Shown: positions 53,823 to 63,370, counted from the stretch's first letter. The stretch: 64,000 bases of DNA from Microbacterium sp. (GCA_013823625.1 PNMM01000002.1:434001-498000), one strand, 5' to 3'. Numbers and translations are program-made. Notes: a model not told the origin generated them from the letters alone.

Positions 53823-54707
53823 ATGCTCGCACTCGTGCACTCTCGCCCCACCATCAACCCCGTGTTGCTGGCCGTCATCGCGATCGTCTCGGTTCAGTTC
53901 GGCAACGCTCTTGCCGGCTCACTGTTCACAGTTGTCGGGCCGCTCGGGGCCGCAGCGCTACGACTCGCGCTCGCAGCGGTCATTCTGCTCGCCGTCATCC
54001 GACCGCGCGTACGCGGCTGGGATCGACGCACGTGGATCGGCGTCGGGATGCTCGGTCTCGGCCTCGCCGGAATGAACGCGCTCATCTACCTCGCGATCGA
54101 CAGCATCCCGATCGGCGTTGCCGTCACGATTGAGTTGCTCGGCCCGCTCGCCGTCGCCGTCGCCGGCACCCGACGTTGGCGCGATCTCGCGTGGGTGGCC
54201 CTCGCAGCGGTGGGCGTTGCTCTGCTCGGCCTCGACCTCGACGGCTCGGGAGGGCTCGCTACAGCGGGTTTGCTGGCCGCGGGGGGCGCTGCGGCCTTCT
54301 GGGCCCTGTACATCGTCGCGTCAGCGCGGCTGGGGCCACGAGCGCGTGGTGTGGATGCTCTCGCCATGGCCATGCTCGTGGCCGCGATCATCGTGGTTCC
54401 GGTCGGAGCGGTGCCCGCCACCCAGGCCGTGATCGGCGCCCCTCTCGTGCTCCTCGCGTTCGTGGGCATCGCTGTCGTGACATCGGCGCTGCCCTATGCC
54501 CTCGAGTTCGTCGCGCTCAAGACCATGCCGACACGCGTATTCGGCGTGCTCTCGAGCCTGGGGCCGGCCGTGGCCGCCCTCGCGGGACTCATCGTGCTGG
54601 GGCAGTCGCTTGAGCCCCTGCAGCTCGTCGCCATTGCCGCCGTCGTGACGGCCTGTATCGGGGCCGTGACACAACAGACTCGGCCACCGCGCGATAGTTC
54701 GCGATGA
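53823..54707 (+). CDS. EamA-family (DMT) exporter, RhtA-like
   Basis: A 294-residue membrane protein with about ten helices forming two EamA halves, as in the RhtA group that exports threonine/homoserine or related metabolites. The first half holds VVGPLGAAALRLALAAVILL and ELLGPLAVAVAG; the second has LGPRARGVDALAMAMLVAAI and ALKTMPTRVFGVLSSLGPAV, where the RhtA-type LGP motif is repeated. The ATG at 53823 is chosen because the longer upstream frame runs back through the acidic protein gene. Substrate unknown. Confidence 0.87.
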   Translation: MLALVHSRPTINPVLLAVIAIVSVQFGNALAGSLFTVVGPLGAAALRLALAAVILLAVIRPRVRGWDRRTWIGVGMLGLGLAGMNALIYLAIDSIPIGVAVTIELLGPLAVAVAGTRRWRDLAWVALAAVGVALLGLDLDGSGGLATAGLLAAGGAAAFWALYIVASARLGPRARGVDALAMAMLVAAIIVVPVGAVPATQAVIGAPLVLLAFVGIAVVTSALPYALEFVALKTMPTRVFGVLSSLGPAVAALAGLIVLGQSLEPLQLVAIAAVVTACIGAVTQQTRPPRDSSR

Positions 54708-54727
54708 CCGAGTCTGTCGCCGGGGGG

Positions 54728-57271
54728 CTAGACCGGTGAGCGATTCACCTTGAGGTTTGATGCCCACTCGCGGAATCCGTAGTTGTTGCCGCCAATCTGA
54801 ACGTCTCCGGGCAGAGTGCCACCGACGACAACCGTGGTCAGGTCGGTCAGCGACCCCGTCGAGGTCACCCCCACCACCAGGTCGTACCAGGTGTTCGCCT
54901 CCGACAGAGTCGACAAGTCGACCACGAACAACGCATTCCCCGCCGAGGCCGCCGTGTTCGCAGCATCCACCGTCTGCGCACCCGTCCGCACCCGCAAGAA
55001 CACATCACTCTGCGACAGACCCGTCACCGAACCCTCAACCCGCAGAGTCGGCACGCCGGCCACGTCCACGATCTGCGCCGAAGCAATCGACACCGAACCG
55101 GCAGCCGCAGGCGAGAAGTTCACCTTGAGCTGATTGTTGAACTCACGGAAGTCATACGTTCGGTTGTCTGACGTCAGTGTCTGCGCCATGTTGACGATCG
55201 ACGGCAGCACATCGGTCAAGGAGTTTTCGGGAACGTTCCCGACCACGAGGTCGTACCACGTGTTCGCATTCGTGAGATTCGACAGGGTGACGTCGAACTG
55301 CACGTCACCCGCCGTGGGTGCCACGTTGGCGAAGTCGAACGACTCACCCGCGGTGCGCACCCGCAAGAATGCGTCATCCTGGGCCAGGCCCGTCATCGTG
55401 CCGGTCAGGCGCAGCGTCGCAACGCCACCCACCTCGACGAATTCTCCCGAGGTCAGATCAATCGAGCCGACCGACCGCTCATAGGCGACCTTGAGCTGAC
55501 CGTTCCACTCGCGATATCCATAGGTTCGCTGTCCGGCCACAAGAGTTGCCGACATGTCGCTCACTGCACTGGTCGTGAAGTCTCGCAGGGACTGCGTCGA
55601 GCGGTCACCAAACACGACGTCGTACCAAACCCCGGGCTGGCCGAGGTTCGCCAGCGGGAAGCGGAACAGGAACTCCCCCGGTCGCGTGCTGATGTTGCGC
55701 ACGTCTCCAGCGATCGTGTCGCCGGTGCGGATTCGCATGAAGGCGTCACTGGTCCGCACATCAACGAGCGAGCCTTGTGCGACGAGAGTGGGCACCCCGC
55801 TGATCGTGCGGAACTCGACCGACGCATTCTCGAAGGGGAACCGCTCGAAGAACACCTTTGTGGTGCCCTGGAAGTCGGCAAGGGCATAGGTGCGACCATC
55901 GAGCTCAAGCCATTGCCGCATGTCGGAGACAGCCCTCGTCATGATGGGGCTGACGGCTTCGCTCTCAGGATTTACGAAATCGATGTCGTACCAAATGCCC
56001 GCTTTGCCGAGACGCTCGAGTGCGAAGGAGAACGAGAAACCCGAGCCAGAGGCATTGCGGTCGGTGACCGTGTACGACTCGCCCTCAGAGTCCTTGATGA
56101 TGAGAGTCGTTCCCGCGTCGGAGAATGCCGGCGTGAACGTACCCGTGACAGAGAGAAGCGCTTCTCCGTTCGACTCGCGAATCGAGAGTCTCAACGACTG
56201 GTAGGCGAGGTCAGCTCGAGTGAGCTGTAGCGCATCGGCGTTGGTGACCCCGAACACCGTTTGGCCAACCTGCAGCGTGCGCGACATGTCGACGCTCGGG
56301 GCGCGGATCGACCACTCGAGCATGGAGCCGTCTTCGTGCACGAACAGTGCCAGGTTGTTCGTGCCCGGCTCCAACTGCTGTGCGGGGACAACAAACCGGA
56401 ACGCCGTCGTGGCGTCGTCAGAAACAGAGTTCTCGACCATGAAGGTCGACGTCGGATCTGCGGAGTCAAAGTTGCCCACGCGCAGTTCGAGGCGCCGATC
56501 GGTTGCGTCTGAACTCGCGTAGACGCTGCCCGTGATGACAACGAACGGTTCGCCGCCCTCGGTCACAAAGTCGACGGCCACGTCACCCTGCGTAGCGGTC
56601 GTGAAGAGGGACGAGCTTACGAAAGTCGCGTTGCCATCTTTCCCCGTAAAGACGAGAAAGTAGTAGGGCTCGTCACTTGTGAAGGCGTTGTCCCGAAACG
56701 ACGTCTCGGTGATCGGGAGGTTCTCGGCGATGGGTTGCGCCGAGTCGTCGAATGCAGCGGATGCACTGCGGAAGACGTTCTTGCCCTCCGGGTCGACGTA
56801 GGAGCTCCACGACGACCGCCCCTCTTGACCAAACTCGAGCGTCGGAGTGCCACCATCAAGCCAGACGTGCGGAGTCATGTCGGGAATCGTGATCGGCGTC
56901 GACACGGGCTCACCGCCAACCTCGACCCACAAGAAGTGGTCTCCGGCGTCGAGCTCGAGCCCATCAACCAGGACGCGCCCGGAATCGATCGTGGCATCGA
57001 GCTCAATCGCATCGTCGCTGTACTCATCGAGCTTCGTGAGCTCAACCGCTATTGTCGACGACTCGCTCGCCAACTCATCGGGAACGGCAAAGCTCACGTC
57101 ATAAGTGCTCGAGGCTTGTTGAATAATCTGGATGTCGGCGAGCTCGACCGCCGTAAAGGCGGGTTCACTGGTGGGGCTTGCGCCCAACGAGTTGGCGATG
57201 AGCACTCCGCCGGTGGTCAGAACGGCCGCGCCGCCCAGGATGCTAGCGATGGCGATGATTCGGGTTTTCAT
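54728..57271 (-). CDS. Exported protein with five tandem beta-type repeats, unknown family
   Basis: An 847-residue exported protein. MKTRIIAIASILGGAAVLTT gives a signal or anchor segment. From about residue 230 to the end there are five related units of 115-125 residues. Units carry a GVPTLRVEGSVTGLSQSDVF-like start, a FLRVRTG strand, a WYD(L/V)VVG strand, and a closing YDFREFNNQLKV or YGFREWASNLKV. Aromatic residues in the WYD and REW/REF strands could bind sugars, but this is inference; it has no sorting signal or known catalytic motif. The ATG has AGGAG 6 nt upstream. It lies 9 bp after the GH30 lipoprotein gene, so the two are co-transcribed and it is probably part of glucan handling. Confidence 0.8.
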   Translation of the reverse strand: MKTRIIAIASILGGAAVLTTGGVLIANSLGASPTSEPAFTAVELADIQIIQQASSTYDVSFAVPDELASESSTIAVELTKLDEYSDDAIELDATIDSGRVLVDGLELDAGDHFLWVEVGGEPVSTPITIPDMTPHVWLDGGTPTLEFGQEGRSSWSSYVDPEGKNVFRSASAAFDDSAQPIAENLPITETSFRDNAFTSDEPYYFLVFTGKDGNATFVSSSLFTTATQGDVAVDFVTEGGEPFVVITGSVYASSDATDRRLELRVGNFDSADPTSTFMVENSVSDDATTAFRFVVPAQQLEPGTNNLALFVHEDGSMLEWSIRAPSVDMSRTLQVGQTVFGVTNADALQLTRADLAYQSLRLSIRESNGEALLSVTGTFTPAFSDAGTTLIIKDSEGESYTVTDRNASGSGFSFSFALERLGKAGIWYDIDFVNPESEAVSPIMTRAVSDMRQWLELDGRTYALADFQGTTKVFFERFPFENASVEFRTISGVPTLVAQGSLVDVRTSDAFMRIRTGDTIAGDVRNISTRPGEFLFRFPLANLGQPGVWYDVVFGDRSTQSLRDFTTSAVSDMSATLVAGQRTYGYREWNGQLKVAYERSVGSIDLTSGEFVEVGGVATLRLTGTMTGLAQDDAFLRVRTAGESFDFANVAPTAGDVQFDVTLSNLTNANTWYDLVVGNVPENSLTDVLPSIVNMAQTLTSDNRTYDFREFNNQLKVNFSPAAAGSVSIASAQIVDVAGVPTLRVEGSVTGLSQSDVFLRVRTGAQTVDAANTAASAGNALFVVDLSTLSEANTWYDLVVGVTSTGSLTDLTTVVVGGTLPGDVQIGGNNYGFREWASNLKVNRSPV

Positions 57272-57280
57272 TGATCGCTC

Positions 57281-58747
57281 CTATGCGAGAAAGGTCATCA
57301 CGCTCTGCGCCCCGATTTCGGCCGTGAACGTTGCACCATTGACGGTGACGTTCACGGTCTCGGGAAAGAGCGAACTGGTGTTGACGATCACGATGACGAC
57401 GCGGCCGTCGGGTCTCTTTACTGATGCGGCATGGATGCTGGGTGAGCTCGACTCGGTCGCGAGAACGTGACTCTCGCCCTCGCTTCGAGCAGGGATGAAC
57501 TGAGAGAAGTGGGCCATGGCGTAGTACGCCGAGCTCTTGGTGAAGTCGCCATCTGGCGACACCGAGATGACGCCGAGGCTGCTCTCGCCACCGCCCAGAA
57601 CGGGCGAACCATCGTCGAAGAGGGCGGCGTTCCAGTACAGGGCGCCGGTCGAGTGAGCGTTCAGCGGGCCGAGAACGATGTTCTCCAACGAGTAGCTGAG
57701 GTTGCCCGCGAAGTCCATGCTCCACATGCCCTCGGTGATTTCTGTGATCAGCGACTTCTTGTCGGGAAAGTTGTCCTCGACGTGCTGAAGGCCTTCAGAG
57801 AACTTTTCGAGGCCGTCGCCGTCATAGCCGTGCCAGGCGATCCCGGCGGTGTACTTCGACGCTTCAGGATCTCCCAAGATGGTGTCGATGAAGCCCTTGG
57901 CGTAGTCCTCCCACTCGTCGCTGTAGTTGAAGTCGTAGGCGAGCACTTTGGTGTCGCCGAAGCCCGCTTCAGCGAGACGCGGCCCGAGTTGGGTGATGAT
58001 GCCGAGTTGTTGAAACTCGCCCATCTCCATCACTGGGTAGTTGGTGTTGGTGACCGCCGGCTCGTTCTGAATCGTCAGGTAGTCGACTCCGATTCCTTCT
58101 GCCGCGTAGGCCTCGACGTACGCAAGCAGATAGTCCGCGAACGCCGACTCGAATTCGGGTCGAAGGCTGCCCGAGTACAAACTGTCGGTCGTCTTCATCC
58201 ACGCTGGCGGGCTCCACGGCGACGCGATGACCCGAATGTTCGGGTTGATTCGGAGCGCCTCTTGCATGATCGGGATGATCGAGTCGCGGTCGGGCTCAAT
58301 CGAGAAATTCTTCAGCTCAGGGTCGGTCTCGCCCGGCGCCATGTCGTTGTAGGTGTAGTGAACCTCGACCCCATCGGTGACACCCGCGTAGTCAGAGGTG
58401 CCGATCGGAAGACGAACCATCGAGAAGCCCGCGCCCTCTTCGTGCGAGAACAACTCGGTGAGAATCCGCGTTCGCGTTTCGGCGTCTTGCTCCAAGAGAA
58501 CGTGAGCGGCCGAGTGGGTGATCGCAACGCCGAATCCGTCAAGCTGTTGTAGATGGCGGCCCGTGTCGACCACGACGTCAACATTGCCCGTGGCCACACC
58601 GCTGTTCGGCACGATGTCAGACTGGCGAGTGAGCAGCTCAGACTTTGAGCCGGTCGTCGAGTACACCTCGATAAGGGCGGGTGCTGGAGTGCATCCACTC
58701 AGCAGAAGAGAGGCTGCCACGACCCCGATAGTGACTCGCCGAAGCAT
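57281..58747 (-). CDS. GH30 family beta-glycosidase, surface lipoprotein
   Basis: A 488-residue lipoprotein glycosidase. Lipobox LLLSGC gives Cys19 as the anchor. The GH30 (beta/alpha)8 core has QQLDGFGVAITHSAAHVLL, RLPIGTSDY, VIASPWSPPAWMKT, the acid/base Glu229 in DYLTIQNEPAV, and a nucleophile Glu, probably Glu336, in SLITEITEGMW; the side beta-sandwich follows. GH30 members cut beta-1,6-glucan, glucosylceramide or xylan; the subfamily cannot be set here, but beta-1,6-glucan is a reasonable guess. ATG at 58747 with AAGGG upstream. It has its own promoter at 58804-58832 with a likely ROK operator between that promoter and the start. Confidence 0.88.
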   Translation of the reverse strand: MLRRVTIGVVAASLLLSGCTPAPALIEVYSTTGSKSELLTRQSDIVPNSGVATGNVDVVVDTGRHLQQLDGFGVAITHSAAHVLLEQDAETRTRILTELFSHEEGAGFSMVRLPIGTSDYAGVTDGVEVHYTYNDMAPGETDPELKNFSIEPDRDSIIPIMQEALRINPNIRVIASPWSPPAWMKTTDSLYSGSLRPEFESAFADYLLAYVEAYAAEGIGVDYLTIQNEPAVTNTNYPVMEMGEFQQLGIITQLGPRLAEAGFGDTKVLAYDFNYSDEWEDYAKGFIDTILGDPEASKYTAGIAWHGYDGDGLEKFSEGLQHVEDNFPDKKSLITEITEGMWSMDFAGNLSYSLENIVLGPLNAHSTGALYWNAALFDDGSPVLGGGESSLGVISVSPDGDFTKSSAYYAMAHFSQFIPARSEGESHVLATESSSPSIHAASVKRPDGRVVIVIVNTSSLFPETVNVTVNGATFTAEIGAQSVMTFLA

Positions 58748-58776
58748 CGTCGATCCCTTCTGATCCGCTCTGATCA

Positions 58777-58798
58777 ATTGTTCATTTTCTGAACTAAT
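58777..58798. promoter_or_regulatory. Candidate ROK operator upstream of the GH30 lipoprotein gene
   Basis: Arms ATTGTTCA and TGAACTAAT around a TTTTC centre. On the minus strand it reads TTAGTTCA...TGAACAAT, like ROK-family (XylR/NagC-type) operators with TTAGTT half-sites. It lies at about +8 to +30 of the predicted transcript. The TGAACTAAT half-site recurs at 63452-63460. Confidence 0.5.
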
Positions 58799-58803
58799 AC
58801 ACA

Positions 58804-58832
58804 ATGATTGATGCGCGTTCACGATCTGTCAA
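58804..58832 (-). promoter_or_regulatory. Predicted promoter of the GH30 lipoprotein-repeat protein unit
   Basis: On the minus strand a perfect TTGACA (58827-58832) is 17 bp from AATCAT (58804-58809), in the 96-bp gap after the cytoplasmic GH30 gene. Start of transcription would be near 58797, just ahead of the candidate operator. Confidence 0.6.
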
Positions 58833-58843
58833 GTCACAATCGA

Positions 58844-60265
58844 TTAACGCGTCGAGGTTCGCAGTGTCGTGAGCGACCGTGCGGGCACGGTCATGGTCAG
58901 CGACATGCCTGCCATGCGCACGACTACTTCTTGGGGCTGTTCGCGCTGGCTGTGGATGACGAGGGCCACCGACTCATCAGGATTCACCGCGGCGACCACC
59001 TCAACGTCAGACGCAAAGCGGGTCGTGGCAACGCGACGAGCCCCCACATCGAACGATCGACTCACCTCAGCGAGCACGTCGTAGGTAGGCGTCACGGTGA
59101 GGCCCCCCGTCGCAGGGTCAACCATGACCGCTGCGGCGCACAAGTTGTTGACATGATTCGGCCCGCCGTCAGCATCCAACAGAATGTTCCAGTCGATGTA
59201 TGCGTTCATGCCCGCCGCGAGGTTGCCCACGAGGTCGTGGGCATACATCGAGGCGTTGGCGAGACCGTCGGCTGGTTCGAAGCGGCTGTACTCGACGCAT
59301 CCCTCAGAGAAGACCAGCTTGAGGTCGGGAAAGTGCTCCCGCACGAGCGCCAAAGAATCAAAGTGGTCGCCGGTGTACCAGTGAAACGCAATACCTTCGA
59401 TCATGGGTCGCGTCGATGTGTCGACGATCTCACGCGTGCGCTCGAAGGCGCGCTCTTTGTTGTGATCCCAGATGTGCACTCCGACATCGAGCAAGCCGGC
59501 TTCGAGTAGCTGGGGGTAGAGGTGATCCCGCAAGAACTGCTTCTCTTCCGCCGCGCTGTAGCGGCAGCTATCCCATGACTGGCTAGCGTTCGGTTCGTTC
59601 TGGATGCTGATGCGCGAGACGAGGAATCCGCGATCGCGATACTCCTGCACGTATCGGCATATGTATCGAGCCCAGAATTCGCGATACTCCGGCTTGAGCG
59701 ACCCACCGTGGGTGCGGGACCCGTTGGTCTTCATGAAGGCCGGCGGCGACCACGGCGACAGCATCACCTCGAGCGGGCGACCTGCAACCTCTTGAGCTCG
59801 ACGCAACATGGGAAGGATGTACCGTTCATCGCGCTCGAGAGAGAAGCTGGCGAACGTGTCGTCGCCGTCGACCCCGAGAGCTTGATACTGATCGAGCGAG
59901 AAGTCGCAACTGTCGAGGTGCGTGCGCACGATCGAGTACCTCGCGTGGTCAGCTCCGAAGTACAGCTGCAGCAGCTTCTCTTGATCGGCCGGTTCGAGTT
60001 GGGCGAACGTGTAGGCGGCGGACTCGGTAATTGCTCCACCGAATCCATCGATCGTCTGATACCGGATCTCTGGGTACACGTTGACAACCGAGAACTCCTG
60101 ATCGTCACGCGTCGCGAACGCCAGGGTCGATCGAGAGACGCGCGGGCTCGCGTCCGCGAGTCGCACGGTGGTGACGGTGGCTGTGCGTGCCGACGGAGAC
60201 CCCGCAGCATCGTGCTCTGACGCTGCAAGAGCGTCGACGGTCGTCGCAATGGGTGCGGTAGTCAT
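58844..60265 (-). CDS. GH30 family beta-glycosidase, cytoplasmic
   Basis: A 473-residue GH30 enzyme without signal peptide, so it should act on imported oligosaccharides. Motifs: YQTIDGFGGAITESAAYTFA, RTHLDSCDFSL, LSPWSPPAFMKTNGS, acid/base Glu224 in RISIQNEPN, and nucleophile Glu321 in LVFSEGCVEY. This is the glucosylceramidase/beta-glucosidase-like branch of GH30. The ATG at 60265 has AAGGG upstream. It is the last gene after the two permeases and binding protein, probably in the same transcript, and works inside the cell while the lipoprotein GH30 works outside. Confidence 0.9.
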   Translation of the reverse strand: MTTAPIATTVDALAASEHDAAGSPSARTATVTTVRLADASPRVSRSTLAFATRDDQEFSVVNVYPEIRYQTIDGFGGAITESAAYTFAQLEPADQEKLLQLYFGADHARYSIVRTHLDSCDFSLDQYQALGVDGDDTFASFSLERDERYILPMLRRAQEVAGRPLEVMLSPWSPPAFMKTNGSRTHGGSLKPEYREFWARYICRYVQEYRDRGFLVSRISIQNEPNASQSWDSCRYSAAEEKQFLRDHLYPQLLEAGLLDVGVHIWDHNKERAFERTREIVDTSTRPMIEGIAFHWYTGDHFDSLALVREHFPDLKLVFSEGCVEYSRFEPADGLANASMYAHDLVGNLAAGMNAYIDWNILLDADGGPNHVNNLCAAAVMVDPATGGLTVTPTYDVLAEVSRSFDVGARRVATTRFASDVEVVAAVNPDESVALVIHSQREQPQEVVVRMAGMSLTMTVPARSLTTLRTSTR

Positions 60266-60272
60266 GAGTCGA

Positions 60273-61124
60273 TCAGCCCTTCAATGCTCCGGAGGCAATG
60301 CCCTTGACGATGAACTTTTGGAACACGAGGAAGATGAGAATCAGCGGTACCGAAATCACCACGGAGGCCGCGAGCATGACGGGGTAGAGCTCGGCGTTCG
60401 TGGCGCTAGCCGAAACGAGAGACCCCAGGCCGAGCGCGAGTGTGCCGTTCTCGGGCGACTGAATGATGACGAGCGGCCAGAGAAAGCTGTTGTAGTTCCA
60501 CATGAACGTGGTGATGCCCAGCACGACCAACATGGGTCGAGCCAAGGGCATAGCGATCATCCAAAAGACTCGAAAGGTGCCCGCTCCATCGATAATCGCT
60601 GCCTCTTCAAGCTCACGCGGAAAGCCCAAGAAGGTCTGCCTCATCAAGAAGATGTTGTAGACGCTCATGACGAACGGAACGATCAGCGCAGCGAGGCTAT
60701 CGAAGAGCCCGAGCTGATTGATGATGATCATGTTGGGCACCAACATCACGGTTCCGGGAACCATGAGTGAGGCGAGTATCAGGCGAAACAAGACCTCCCG
60801 ACCGCGAAAGTTCATTCGGGCAAAGGCGTAGCCGGCCAGGCTGTTGAAGAAGAGGTTGAAGGCCGTGGCGATCGTCGCGACGAGGAACGTATTGACGAAC
60901 AGCGTGTTCAGCTGCAAGTAGTCGAAAGCGAATACGTAGTTGTCGAGGCGGAAGCTGACGTTGCCATTCTCATCGACGGGCAAGATGGGTGAGCCCGCCG
61001 TCAGAATCTGACTGCCGTCTTTGAACGACGCGAGCGTGAGCCACAAGAACGGCCCCACCAGCAAGACGACGAGGAAGAACAGGAAAGCGTACAGAGCTAC
61101 GCGAGAGATCTTTCGGGTAATCAT
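60273..61124 (-). CDS. Carbohydrate ABC transporter permease (MalG-like), second system
   Basis: A 283-residue permease with six helices and the EAA loop ELEEAAIIDGAGTFRVFWMI. The N-terminus MITRKISRVALYAFLFFLVV is the first helix and the C-terminus FQKFIVKGIASGALKG is characteristic of MalG-type subunits. 9 bp separate it from the MalF-like gene upstream, and 7 bp from the GH30 gene downstream. Confidence 0.93.
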   Translation of the reverse strand: MITRKISRVALYAFLFFLVVLLVGPFLWLTLASFKDGSQILTAGSPILPVDENGNVSFRLDNYVFAFDYLQLNTLFVNTFLVATIATAFNLFFNSLAGYAFARMNFRGREVLFRLILASLMVPGTVMLVPNMIIINQLGLFDSLAALIVPFVMSVYNIFLMRQTFLGFPRELEEAAIIDGAGTFRVFWMIAMPLARPMLVVLGITTFMWNYNSFLWPLVIIQSPENGTLALGLGSLVSASATNAELYPVMLAASVVISVPLILIFLVFQKFIVKGIASGALKG

Positions 61125-61133
61125 CGGTGCCGC

Positions 61134-62087
61134 CTAATCGAGCTTCTGGGGAATGAAACGGAACCCGATCCACGTCACGAACAAAATGACGAGGAGAAGG
61201 AGATACGACATTGCTGAGGCGGTGCCCATTTCGAAGTACCGGAACGCGTGGTTGTAGAGGCTCAACAAGTAGGTCAGGGTGGCGCCGTCGGGCCCACCGC
61301 CGGTCATCAGGTACATCTGATCGAAAGCCTGAAACGCGCCGATGACGCCGGTGATCACGATGAAGAAGATGATCGGTTGGATCGACGGCAGGGTGATGGC
61401 GGTGAAGCGTTGCACCGCGTTCGCCCCGTCGATCTTCGCTGCGTCATACAACGACTCATCGATCGACTTCATGGCTGACAGCAAGATCAGAATGTTGTAC
61501 CCGAGAGCGGTCCAAATGGCCATCACGGCAAGTGTCGCGAGCGCCGTCTGGGGCATCCCCAAGAAGCTGATGTTCGTGCCGAGCACTTCATTGATGAGCC
61601 CAAACTGCGGGTCGAGCATGAAGATCCACATTGCCGCGACCGCCACGATCGCCGTGACGTTCGGAATGAAGTAGGCCGTCTTGAAGAAGCTCTCGCCCTT
61701 GACGTTCGAGTTGAGCATCGCTGAAATGACGACCGCGATGATGATTCCCACGGGAACGCTCAACAGGATGTACTGCAGCGTGACACCCAACGATGGCCAG
61801 AACTCGGGGTACCGAATGGGGTCGAACATCAAGTTCGCGTAGTTGTCGAGACCGACGAACGTCGGAGCCGACCGAAGATCCCACTCCATGAAGCTGATCA
61901 CGAACGACATGATCATCGGAGCGAGCAAGAACACCGCGAAGTAGATCAAGAACGGGAGAATGAACAAGTAGCCCATGCGGTTCTGTGTGGCCTTGTATGA
62001 ACCGCGCCGGGGTTGCGCCGCGCGACGTGCGCGGGGTCGCTCATTGTCGTCGGAACTCGACATCGATACATCAGCAAGCTGGGTCAC
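61134..62087 (-). CDS. Carbohydrate ABC transporter permease (MalF-like), second system
   Basis: A 317-residue permease. A 40-residue polar N-terminal extension (MTQLADVSMSSSDDNERPRA...) precedes the first helix MGYLFILPFLIYFAVFLLAP. The EAA loop is DESLYDAAKIDGANAVQRFT, and the C-terminal helix ends WIGFRFIPQKLD. Start is GTG at 62087 with GGAGG 7 nt upstream; this is strong. No ATPase gene is in the operon, again implying a shared MsiK-type ATPase. Confidence 0.92.
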   Translation of the reverse strand: MTQLADVSMSSSDDNERPRARRAAQPRRGSYKATQNRMGYLFILPFLIYFAVFLLAPMIMSFVISFMEWDLRSAPTFVGLDNYANLMFDPIRYPEFWPSLGVTLQYILLSVPVGIIIAVVISAMLNSNVKGESFFKTAYFIPNVTAIVAVAAMWIFMLDPQFGLINEVLGTNISFLGMPQTALATLAVMAIWTALGYNILILLSAMKSIDESLYDAAKIDGANAVQRFTAITLPSIQPIIFFIVITGVIGAFQAFDQMYLMTGGGPDGATLTYLLSLYNHAFRYFEMGTASAMSYLLLLVILFVTWIGFRFIPQKLD

Positions 62088-62137
62088 GAGTTGACCTCCG
62101 TCTCGAGATTTCTGGGTCGCCGGGCGCGAAGAGTCGT

Positions 62138-63370
62138 TTAGTCACCGAAGAGGATTACGTTCGCGCGCTCATTCGCGTCGGTCAACACCGCATCGGGGTC
62201 GCCGCCTGAGACGAAGATCGAGTCAAGCGCTGATCCGATGACCTCGTCGTTCACCTTGAGCCACTCGGTGAGCGTGGGTCGTGGAATCGCGCTCTGCAGC
62301 TGGAGTTCGAAAACGCCCAAGAGCGGATCAGCCGAATAGTTCAGGGCGGCCGCAGCCTCGAGGTTCGTCGCGAAGTTGCCCGTAACCCCGGCCATGACCT
62401 GCATGTTTTCGGCGTTCGTCAAGAACTCGACAAAGGCGTAGGCGATCTCTTGCTTCGTTGAGTTCTCGAAGACGACAAGGTTCTCGCCTCCGATGTTCGA
62501 GGTCGGAGCGAAGCCCTCGCGTGCAGGCAGCGGCGCAACACCGAACTCGAGGTTCGGGAAGTTCTTGCTGAGTGCGTCGATTTCCCACGGCCCGGAGACC
62601 TTGTAGGCAACGAGCCCGTTGCCGAAAGCGTTCTCGCTTTGGCGAACTGCCTGGTCAGAGTACCTTTGCAGCTCTACCAGGAACGACGCCGCTTCGATTC
62701 CCGCCTCATTTCCGAACGTGGCCTCATCGCCTGAGGGAGACACCATGGTGCCGCCGCCACTGTGCACGAAGGCCGGGAACAACCAGGCTCCCCACCCGCC
62801 TCCCCCGATTCCCTCGAAGGCCGCGGTGGTGTTCGGAACGTAGACATCGCGAGCTGAATCAAGCCATTCGTCCCACGTGGTGGGAGCTTGCTCAACAAGA
62901 GCCTTGTTGTAGTACAAGGCCACCGTCGTCATCGACAGGGGCACACCATAGGCGCGCCCGTCGACGATGTTCGTCTCCATCGCGGCCGGCAAGAAGCTGT
63001 CAGCACCGATCCCTGCGGCGAGCTGATCAGTCACGTCGAGCAGCAATCCATCAGCGGCAAAGCGCGGAGTCAGCGGTTGGTCAAGGTACGACACGTCAGG
63101 GTTGCGACCCACGGCGATCGACGAATTGAGCTTCGTGTTGAAGCTGTCTTTCGGAATGTAGGTGACCTTGACGTCGATGTCGTTCGCCGTCTCGAACTCG
63201 ACGATCAGCTCGTCGAGAGCCTCTTTCTGAGAGAGGGAGTTCGGCTCGTACGCCCAGAACTCCAGTGCGTTCGAGTCGCCGGCGGCCCCGCCCCCTGCGC
63301 AGCCCGTGACGATCACTGCCATCGCGGCGAGCGCCGCCACACCGACTTTGCGTTGCGTCGAAAACACCAT
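62138..63370 (-). CDS. Carbohydrate ABC transporter substrate-binding lipoprotein, second system
   Basis: A 410-residue extracellular binding lipoprotein. The signal peptide ends at lipobox VIVTGC with Cys24, then FWAYEPNSLSQKEALDELIV. Internal features are SYLDQPLTPRFAADGLLLDV, GVPLSMTTVALYYNKALVEQ and GGGGWGAWLFPAF. GAGGAG lies 3-8 nt before the ATG. The gene heads an operon of binding protein, MalF, MalG and GH30, divergent from the ROK gene, with a promoter overlapping the second TGAACTAAT site. Confidence 0.92.
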   Translation of the reverse strand: MVFSTQRKVGVAALAAMAVIVTGCAGGGAAGDSNALEFWAYEPNSLSQKEALDELIVEFETANDIDVKVTYIPKDSFNTKLNSSIAVGRNPDVSYLDQPLTPRFAADGLLLDVTDQLAAGIGADSFLPAAMETNIVDGRAYGVPLSMTTVALYYNKALVEQAPTTWDEWLDSARDVYVPNTTAAFEGIGGGGWGAWLFPAFVHSGGGTMVSPSGDEATFGNEAGIEAASFLVELQRYSDQAVRQSENAFGNGLVAYKVSGPWEIDALSKNFPNLEFGVAPLPAREGFAPTSNIGGENLVVFENSTKQEIAYAFVEFLTNAENMQVMAGVTGNFATNLEAAAALNYSADPLLGVFELQLQSAIPRPTLTEWLKVNDEVIGSALDSIFVSGGDPDAVLTDANERANVILFGD

